Assembly (NCBI GenBank): GCA_017614055.1
Contig: JAGACP010000036.1
Coordinates: 1-10,389, forward strand
Direction of reading: 5' to 3'
Length of the DNA: 10,389 nucleotides
From: Erysipelotrichaceae bacterium
Lineage (GTDB): Bacteria; Bacillota_I; Bacilli_A; Erysipelotrichales; Erysipelotrichaceae
Part shown: piece by piece, positions 1 to 4,901 of the stretch
Layout: every line of letters starts with the position of its first letter
Position numbering within the stretch: the first letter of the stretch is position 1
The notes under the pieces: model-generated
The model's database searches: none
Seen by the model: the letters and a program-made list of their open reading frames with translations, nothing else
Told to the model about the DNA's origin: nothing
Position numbers and translations under genes: made by a program

Positions 1-1
1 C

Positions 2-292
2 GACGGCGACTACAGCAGGACCTACGAGCCTCGTTTCGCTTCCTGCGATACGGTTATATTCCTTGACTACAGCGAAGAAGAATGCATGAAAGGCATTATT
101 GAAAGACTTGGAACGGAAAGAAAAGACATCCCCTGGACCGAAAATGAACTTGATCACGATCTGGCAAGACAGGTCAGGGACTACCGCAGAGAAAACCGTC
201 CGGTGATATACGGTCTGATCGGAAAACATGCTGACAGACAGATACTGATATTCAGGAACCGTAAAGAAACAGACGGCTGGATATCCGTATAA
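2..292 (+). CDS. P-loop kinase-like protein, DNA topology modulation (FlaR-like) family, C-terminal part
   Basis: The reading frame is open from the window edge and ends at a TAA at 290-292, giving about 96 residues; the start and the Walker A region lie upstream of the window. The visible part begins DGDYSRTYEPR and continues with a hydrophobic strand, TVIFLDYSEEEC, then an arginine-containing lid-like segment (ERLGTERKDIPW) and a C-terminal strand ILIFRNRKETDGW. This order (DGNYS-type motif, FLD strand, basic lid, 'vlrnRkE' end) is what I know from the adenylate-kinase-like 'topology modulation protein' family of about 170-180 residues, whose substrate is not well established. An internal ATG at position 86 would give only 68 residues and would cut the fold, so I do not treat it as the start. 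It lies 11 bases upstream of the methyltransferase gene and is probably co-transcribed with it. Confidence 0.7.
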   Translation, partial: DGDYSRTYEPRFASCDTVIFLDYSEEECMKGIIERLGTERKDIPWTENELDHDLARQVRDYRRENRPVIYGLIGKHADRQILIFRNRKETDGWISV

Positions 293-297
293 AGGAG
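291..297 (+). promoter_or_regulatory. Shine-Dalgarno of the methyltransferase gene
   Basis: AAAGGAG lies 6 bases before the ATG at 304 and overlaps the TAA stop of the upstream kinase-like gene. This fixes the methyltransferase start and argues for one transcript. Confidence 0.75.
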
Positions 298-303
298 AAA
301 ACG

Positions 304-1131
304 ATGGCATACAACTGGATAAATCCGAAAGACTATACGATGAACTCGTTCCTTCTGCTGGACAGATGGACTTTTCCGTGGATATTCACGGACTGTTCGA
401 AATACGACTGGTTCGACGGCGAAGGAAAAGACTATAAAACAGAGATGGCAAAAGCCCTGTACAGATATCCTCATGTGACTGAATTCATCAGGGCTAAAGC
501 GCCTGAATGCGGCGAATTCCTCGACGAGATACAGGCAATACCAAACGAAGGCTGGACAGAGGAAGAGATGAAAGACGCTGAATCATATATCCTGCAGGCG
601 CATGAGACTTTCATCGTCTATGCCTACCCCGAAGTCATGAATCAGGTCAACTACATAAGAAACTGGGACGGGAAGTATCTTTATGAACTCGTCGATCTTG
701 AAGACAAGATAGTCCTCGACGTCGGTGCGGGAACGGGAAGACTGGCTTTCGCCGCCGCGAAGAAAGCGAAACGCGTCTACGCCAGCGAACCATGCGACAT
801 GCTGAGAGAATACATGCGTGACAGGATCAGAAGAGAAAACATCACGAACATGAAGGTCCTTGACGGAGAAGTGCTGGATCTTCCCTACGAAGACGACACC
901 TTCGACGTCGTGATGAGCGGACATGTGATCGGAGACGATTACGAAGGAGAGATAGCCGAGATAACCAGGATCACGAAGAACGGCGGCTGGCTTATAATAT
1001 GCAACGGCGACGATGAATTCAAGAGAGAGAAACCGGATCCTGAACTGACTGAAAGAGGATTCGAATGGTTCCGCCACGAAAGCATAGAGGGCGGTATCAT
1101 CTACAATTACCGCAAACAGGTGATCAAATAG
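304..1131 (+). CDS. Class I SAM-dependent methyltransferase, substrate unknown
   Basis: This 275-residue protein has a Rossmann methyltransferase domain in its second half. SAM-binding motif I is VLDVGAGTG (residues 137-145), followed by an acidic strand end (VYASEPC), the LDLPYEDDTFDVV segment typical of motif IV, and a GGWLIICN strand of the motif VI type. The first 130 residues form an extra N-terminal region rich in aromatic residues (for example WINPKDY and WTFPWIF) that I do not recognise; it may be a substrate-binding cap. No signal peptide or membrane helix is seen, so it should be cytosolic. The ATG is supported by a good Shine-Dalgarno. It sits between a P-loop kinase-like gene and a Nudix gene in the same direction, with gaps of 11 and 27 bases, which suggests a small operon for modifying or clearing a small molecule. 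The substrate cannot be read from the sequence. Confidence 0.8.
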   Translation: MAYNWINPKDYTMNSFLLLDRWTFPWIFTDCSKYDWFDGEGKDYKTEMAKALYRYPHVTEFIRAKAPECGEFLDEIQAIPNEGWTEEEMKDAESYILQAHETFIVYAYPEVMNQVNYIRNWDGKYLYELVDLEDKIVLDVGAGTGRLAFAAAKKAKRVYASEPCDMLREYMRDRIRRENITNMKVLDGEVLDLPYEDDTFDVVMSGHVIGDDYEGEIAEITRITKNGGWLIICNGDDEFKREKPDPELTERGFEWFRHESIEGGIIYNYRKQVIK

Positions 1132-1158
1132 CATCTGATGATGTATCAGAACTGAACG

Positions 1159-1659
1159 ATGGACAACATTATAGAAAAGAACGCCGATATCTCTTATATC
1201 CTGGATGATCAGAAATTCAACTACCGGGTCTGCGCGGTCATCACATCGGATCAGAAGATCCTGGCCATGCAAGACGAGCTTTCGCCATACTACTATCTTC
1301 CGGGAGGAAGAGTCCGTCTGGGAGAAACCGCTGAAGATGCGATCATCCGCGAGATCGAAGAAGAACTGAATATCAGATCAGAGATAATCAGACCTCTCTG
1401 GCTGGTGCAGGGCTTTTTCAATGAAGACGTGGACAGGCTCGACTATCACGAGATCTGTATCTATTATCTTATGGATATCAGCGGATCAGATATCTTTGAT
1501 AAAGGCGACAGATTCACTTTGCATGAAAAAGATCATACTCATGTTTTTGAATGGATACCTTTTGACCGTCTGAAGGATGAATACTTCTATCCCGTATTTC
1601 TCAAGAAAGATATATACGATCTGCCCGATAACTTTACCATCAGGACCGAATATGAGTGA
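1159..1659 (+). CDS. Nudix hydrolase
   Basis: This 166-residue protein carries a Nudix box (G-x5-E-x7-REUxEExGU) at residues 50-72: G50, E56, R64, E65, E68 and E69 are all in place, so the Mg-binding and catalytic helix looks intact. The glycine near the end of the box is Asn (N71). Nudix enzymes hydrolyse nucleoside diphosphate-X compounds; the substrate here is unknown. The strand before the box (RVCAVITSDQKILAM) and the LPGG turn are typical. The start is the first in-frame ATG after an in-frame TGA at 1153-1155. No Shine-Dalgarno is visible in the 27 bases after the methyltransferase stop, so translation may depend on the upstream gene. The gene ends convergently with pgi, with a hairpin between them. 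Confidence 0.88.
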   Translation: MDNIIEKNADISYILDDQKFNYRVCAVITSDQKILAMQDELSPYYYLPGGRVRLGETAEDAIIREIEEELNIRSEIIRPLWLVQGFFNEDVDRLDYHEICIYYLMDISGSDIFDKGDRFTLHEKDHTHVFEWIPFDRLKDEYFYPVFLKKDIYDLPDNFTIRTEYE

Positions 1660-1671
1660 TCAAAATAAATG

Positions 1672-1695
1672 AAAAAGCCCCTGTCAAGGGGCTTT
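1672..1695 (-). terminator. Rho-independent terminator of the S1 gene-pgi operon
   Basis: A 9-bp perfect stem (1674-1682 with 1687-1695; AAAGCCCCT/AGGGGCTTT) encloses a 4-base loop. Read on the minus strand, the 3' arm runs into TTTTTCATTTATTTT, a good though interrupted U-tract, so it should end pgi transcription. On the plus strand the hairpin is followed by GAAATG, so it would be a weak terminator at best for the Nudix transcript. Confidence 0.8.
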
Positions 1696-1719
1696 GAAAT
1701 GATCGTCTTCAATGAATGA

Positions 1720-2994
1720 TCAGACGTTCTTTCCCAGAAGTCTGAACATCTTTTTCTTGTATACTTCGACACCCGGCTGGTTGAACGGATTGACGTCAAG
1801 CAGGTAGCAGGTCATTCCGCAGGCCAGGAAGAAGAAATAGATCATGTAGCCGAAGGCAAACGCGCTGTTGTTTTCCAGATGGATGACGATGTTGGGATTG
1901 TTTCCTTCTTCGCTGTGGGCAGACAGCGTTCCTTCAAAGGCCATCTCGTTCACCCAGGACAGTTTCTTTCCTGAAAGATAGTTCATGTTGTCGAGGTTCT
2001 CTTCGTCATCAGGGAAGACGATGTCAAGAGGCATGTCGTCGACGTAGAACACCGTCTCGAATTCCGTCTTCGTGCCTTCCTGGTTGAACTGTCCGATGGA
2101 GTGCAGATCGGTAGAGAAACATGCGCTTGTCGGCAGTATGCCCTTTCCGTCCTTGCCTTCCGATTCGCCGAAGAGCTGTTTCCACCATTCGGCTATCATG
2201 TTGAGCTGCAGATGGTAAGTGATGAAATACTCGGCGCTGTATCCGGCTTTGTCGAGTATCCTTCTGGCTACGGCATACTGGTATGCCGGGTTGGTCAGAA
2301 CGTTCTCGTCGTTTAGTTCCTCATGAGCCTTCAGCGAGCCTTTCATGAGTTCTTCGATGTCTATGCCTGAAAGAGCCAGCGGAAGCAGGCCTACGGCAGT
2401 CGATACGGAATATCTTCCGCCGATGTCGTCAGGGATGACGAATGTCTCGTAGCCCATCCTGTCCGCAAGCTGCTTCAATGTGCCTCTTGCCTTGTCGGTG
2501 GTGGCGAAGATCCTGTCTTTCGCCTCGTCGCCGTATTTCTCTTCCATGAACTGTTTGAAGATCCTGAAAGAAATTGAAGTTTCCGTAGTGGTTCCTGATT
2601 TCGATATTACGTTCAGCACCACTTCCCTGTCCTTTATGTGATTCAGTACCTGCGATACGTAAGTATGCGAGAAAGTGTTGCCGATGAAGATCGTCTCTAT
2701 GCCGTTGTCAGGATAGAGTCCGTTTATCATCTCTATAGCCGCTCTTGCGCCGAGGTATGAACCTCCTATTCCGCAGACAAGAACCGTATCGTATCTGCCT
2801 TTCATCCTGTCCTTAAGTTCAATGATGCGTCTGAATTCTTCCTTGTCGTAGTTTATTGGCCAGTCTACCCATCCCAGGAAATCGCTTCCTTTTCCCGTTC
2901 TTTCGTGAAGATCGCGGTGCGCCTTCTTCACGCTCTCCGCATAGTCGGCAAGCTGTTCGTTCAGTTTTGCGTTTTCAAGATCTACTCTGATCAT
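1720..2994 (-). CDS. pgi: Glucose-6-phosphate isomerase
   Basis: This enzyme interconverts glucose 6-phosphate and fructose 6-phosphate in glycolysis and gluconeogenesis, in the cytosol. The 424-residue protein follows the Bacillus-type short PGI closely: GSDFLGWVDWP (36-46), the sugar-phosphate loop GIGGSYLG (75-82), the second SIS phosphate loop SKSGTTTE (131-138), GGRYSV (192-197), the catalytic-glutamate region FGESEGK (275-281), the histidine region STDLHSIGQ (294-302) and the C-terminal lysine region NPFNQPGVEVYK (402-413). It is slightly shorter than the roughly 450 residues I know for Bacillus, mostly from short loops. The ATG has AAGGGAG (3001-3007) 6 bases upstream, inside the end of the S1 gene. 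The overlap with that gene suggests coupled translation, and a terminator follows the stop. Confidence 0.97.
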   Translation of the reverse strand: MIRVDLENAKLNEQLADYAESVKKAHRDLHERTGKGSDFLGWVDWPINYDKEEFRRIIELKDRMKGRYDTVLVCGIGGSYLGARAAIEMINGLYPDNGIETIFIGNTFSHTYVSQVLNHIKDREVVLNVISKSGTTTETSISFRIFKQFMEEKYGDEAKDRIFATTDKARGTLKQLADRMGYETFVIPDDIGGRYSVSTAVGLLPLALSGIDIEELMKGSLKAHEELNDENVLTNPAYQYAVARRILDKAGYSAEYFITYHLQLNMIAEWWKQLFGESEGKDGKGILPTSACFSTDLHSIGQFNQEGTKTEFETVFYVDDMPLDIVFPDDEENLDNMNYLSGKKLSWVNEMAFEGTLSAHSEEGNNPNIVIHLENNSAFAFGYMIYFFFLACGMTCYLLDVNPFNQPGVEVYKKKMFRLLGKNV

Positions 2995-3352
2995 CGTATT
3001 CTCCCTTCAGCCATTCAGGCATTTTTTCTTCTATGGTCCTGAAACCGATCCTGTCATCGGGAAGACCTTCGAATCTGACCTTCTTGCGGTATTTCCTCAT
3101 GTTCTGGGAAAGATCCTTGAAGGACAGACGCAGCTGTCTGTTTTTTCTGTCGACGTCTATGACCTTGACCATCACATATTCGCCGAGCTTGACGAAATGG
3201 TCGACGTTCCTCACATACCCCTTCGACAGTTCGGAGATATGGATGAGTCCGGTAACGCCGTCTTCGAAACGCACGAAAGCGCCGTACGGCTTGATGCCGC
3301 TGATCTGTCCGTAGACGGTCATACCTACCTTGTAGTCATCTATCCTGCTCAT
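2975..3352 (-). CDS. S1 domain RNA-binding protein, GSP13/YugI (CvfD) family
   Basis: This 125-residue cytosolic protein has one S1 (OB-fold) RNA-binding domain at about residues 9-79 (KVGMTVYGQISGI, YGAFVRF, TGLIHISEL, VMVKVIDVD, QLRLSFKD). A basic linker follows, then a short C-terminal segment GFRTIEEKMPEWL that matches the 'GF-tL-kL-eW' tail I know from general stress protein 13. That family has been linked to ribosome association and post-transcriptional control. The frame is open further upstream, to about 3550, but that extension is antisense to the Fe-S gene. The family N-terminus and an extended -10 promoter both point to the ATG at 3350-3352. The end overlaps pgi by 20 bases. No Shine-Dalgarno lies before the ATG. 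Confidence 0.9.
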   Translation of the reverse strand: MSRIDDYKVGMTVYGQISGIKPYGAFVRFEDGVTGLIHISELSKGYVRNVDHFVKLGEYVMVKVIDVDRKNRQLRLSFKDLSQNMRKYRKKVRFEGLPDDRIGFRTIEEKMPEWLKGEYDDQSRS

Positions 3353-3362
3353 CGACTTACTA

Positions 3363-3371
3363 ATTATATCA
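3363..3371 (-). promoter_or_regulatory. Extended -10 promoter of the S1 gene-pgi operon
   Basis: On the minus strand the sequence reads TGATATAAT, a perfect extended -10 (TGnTATAAT). No good -35 hexamer lies 17-18 bases upstream, which is common for extended -10 promoters. Only 10 bases separate the hexamer from the ATG at 3352, so transcription should begin about 3-6 bases before the start codon. Confidence 0.6.
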
Positions 3372-3411
3372 TGCCTCCCATTAATCGTTTTACTATGATT
3401 TTGAACTGCAA

Positions 3412-3420
3412 TGATGTAAT
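3412..3420 (+). promoter_or_regulatory. Possible extended -10 promoter of the NifU-like gene
   Basis: TGATGTAAT fits TGn plus a hexamer with 5 of 6 matches to TATAAT. No convincing -35 is seen; TATGAT at 3393-3398 is an alternative -10. A promoter must lie in this divergent interval because the upstream gene is on the other strand, but the exact site is uncertain. Confidence 0.35.
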
Positions 3421-3425
3421 ATTTA

Positions 3426-3432
3426 TTTGGAG
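3426..3432 (+). promoter_or_regulatory. Shine-Dalgarno that sets the NifU-like start
   Basis: TTTGGAG ends 8 bases before the ATG at 3441. A TTG at 3435 is also in frame but would be only 2 bases from this site, so ATG 3441 is preferred. Confidence 0.65.
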
Positions 3433-3440
3433 TTTTGAAG

Positions 3441-3677
3441 ATGGAAGATAAAGAAAGAATCGAATTGATCGAAAAGACTATCGAAAAGATCAGACCATAT
3501 ATACAGTCCGAAGGAGGCGACGTCAGATTCGTGAAACTTGAAGACGACATCGTCTATGTATCGGTACACGGCGCATGCGTAGGATGCTATGCTCTTGATT
3601 TCACGCTCAAAGACGGCGTCCAGGCGCTGATAATGGATGAAGTCGAAGGCATAAAAGAAGTCAGGCTCGCCGAATGA
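3441..3677 (+). CDS. NifU C-terminal domain Fe-S scaffold protein
   Basis: This 78-residue protein is a stand-alone NifU C-terminal domain, the class that holds or transfers an iron-sulfur cluster to target proteins. The signs are the N-terminal helix ending in IEKIRPYIQSEGGDV, the ligand motif GACVGC with C46 and C49, and the following helix and strand (TLKDGVQALIMDEVEGIKEV). The overall pattern matches YutI of Bacillus (I recall it as a small NfuA-like protein). The dimer probably binds one 4Fe-4S cluster between two CxxC motifs, from family knowledge. The gene stands alone, divergent from the S1 gene. Its TGA stop directly abuts the stop of the rlmI-like gene on the other strand, with no terminator between them. 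Confidence 0.92.
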   Translation: MEDKERIELIEKTIEKIRPYIQSEGGDVRFVKLEDDIVYVSVHGACVGCYALDFTLKDGVQALIMDEVEGIKEVRLAE

Positions 3678-4856
3678 TCAGCGGTCGTTGACCTGGAAGA
3701 TCATGCACTTCAGATAATCAGAGATATTATTTCCTATAACGACAGGATGATCAGGTGACTGGATCCTGTTTTCAATCAGTCTCAGTCTCTTGTGCGCATC
3801 GTTGGCGCAGCTTTGTATGATGCTCAGGAAGTGATCTCTGTCGATGTATTCGCTGCACGAGCACGTCACGAGGAATCCCTGCGGATTCAAGAGTTTCATG
3901 GCTTTGAGATTAATCTCCCTGTAGCCTTTGGCAGCGTTCCTGACGCTGTTTTTTGATTTGGTGAAGGCGGGAGGATCAAGTATTATCACATCGTATTTCT
4001 CTTCACAGCTGTCAAGATAGTCGAAAACATCGTCAACGATGAATTCGGTATTGGTGAAGCCGTTCAGTTCGCTGTTTTCTTTTGCCTGTTCTACAGCAAG
4101 TTCGGAAGCATCGATGCCAAGGACATTTTTGCATACCGTTGCGGCAGAAAGCGCGAAACCTCCGGTATGGGTGAAGCAGTCGAGGACTTTCTTGTCTTTA
4201 CATATCCTTCTGATCGCCAGATGATTGTACTTCTGGTCAAGGAAGCATCCGGTCTTCTGTCCTTCCGCTACGTTGACTTTCAGCTTTACGCCGTTTTCAT
4301 TTATCAGGATGCCCGTATCGAAAGGTTCCGTGAGGAAACCCTTGACTCTTTCAAGTCCTTCAAGAAGGCGCACTCTCGAGTCGCTTCTTTCGTAGGCACC
4401 TTTGATGATCACATCGTCTTCCTTCAATACTTCGAGCATGTTTCTGACGATGATATCTTTCCTGACATCCATGCCCAGGGTATCGAATTCGAAGACCAGC
4501 ACGTCCTCGTATTTGTCTACGATGAGTCCCGGCAGTCTGTCGGAATCGGAGAATACCACCCTGCAGGAGTCGGTCTCCACGACCTGTTTCCGGTAGTTCC
4601 AGGCATCGGAAAGCCTTCTTCTGAAGAGATCTTCATCGACGGCTTCGTCTTTGTCTCTGGTCAGAAGTCTTACCCTGATCTTGGAATTGTCGTTTATGTA
4701 TCCGCGTCCGAGAAAGTCGTCCTTGTACGATACGACTTCCACGATGTCTCCGTTGACATAATCTCCTTCGACACGGTCTATCTCGTTGTCATAGACCCAC
4801 AGTCCTCCGGAAGATATGGTGCGGCCTTCGCCTTTTTTCAGCGTAATCTTGCTCAT
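3678..4856 (-). CDS. RlmI-like class I SAM-dependent rRNA (cytosine-C5) methyltransferase
   Basis: The 392-residue length is almost that of E. coli RlmI (about 396), which makes m5C at position 1962 of 23S rRNA. An N-terminal PUA-type RNA-binding domain (about 1-70; GGLWVYDNEI, GRGYIN) is followed by a linker strand region with DRLPGLIVDKY (106-116), then DQKYN (207-211), SAM motif I VLDCFTHTGGF (224-234), the acidic motif LGIDAS, the active-site DPPAF (294-298) and the cysteine motif TCSCS (331-335) that supplies the catalytic Cys of m5C enzymes. All key residues are present. The same modification in this organism is inferred from the family, and YwbD-type proteins are the Bacillus relatives. 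The N-terminus MSKITLKKGE fits the family start. There is no Shine-Dalgarno; a TATAAT lies 6 bases before the ATG. It is separated from ileS by a terminator. Confidence 0.88.
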   Translation of the reverse strand: MSKITLKKGEGRTISSGGLWVYDNEIDRVEGDYVNGDIVEVVSYKDDFLGRGYINDNSKIRVRLLTRDKDEAVDEDLFRRRLSDAWNYRKQVVETDSCRVVFSDSDRLPGLIVDKYEDVLVFEFDTLGMDVRKDIIVRNMLEVLKEDDVIIKGAYERSDSRVRLLEGLERVKGFLTEPFDTGILINENGVKLKVNVAEGQKTGCFLDQKYNHLAIRRICKDKKVLDCFTHTGGFALSAATVCKNVLGIDASELAVEQAKENSELNGFTNTEFIVDDVFDYLDSCEEKYDVIILDPPAFTKSKNSVRNAAKGYREINLKAMKLLNPQGFLVTCSCSEYIDRDHFLSIIQSCANDAHKRLRLIENRIQSPDHPVVIGNNISDYLKCMIFQVNDR

Positions 4857-4862
4857 ACGTAT

Positions 4863-4868
4863 ATTATA
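4863..4868 (-). promoter_or_regulatory. -10 box of the rlmI-like gene, leaderless arrangement
   Basis: A perfect TATAAT on the minus strand, preceded by TG, is followed by six bases (ATACGT) and then the ATG at 4856. Normal -10 to +1 spacing puts the first transcribed base at or within a base or two of the A of the ATG. The -35 region would fall inside the ileS terminator hairpin and does not match consensus. A separate promoter is needed because that terminator isolates the gene. Confidence 0.55.
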
Positions 4869-4873
4869 CAGAC

Positions 4874-4894
4874 AAAAAGCCCCGAAGGGCTTTT
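4874..4894 (-). terminator. Rho-independent terminator of ileS
   Basis: An 8-bp stem (4875-4882 with 4887-4894) closes on TTCG, a very stable tetraloop in this orientation. It is followed by a run of five T on the minus strand. It begins 7 bases after the ileS stop codon. Confidence 0.88.
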
Positions 4895-4901
4895 CATGTG
4901 T

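Noticed and set aside
583..1272. 229-codon open frame on the minus strand
   Set aside because: Antisense to the methyltransferase and Nudix genes, with no ribosome site or recognisable domain.
3353..3550. Upstream extension of the S1-domain frame by 66 codons
   Set aside because: The extension runs antisense through the NifU-like gene and has no similarity to the family; the family start and the -10 box place the real ATG at 3352.
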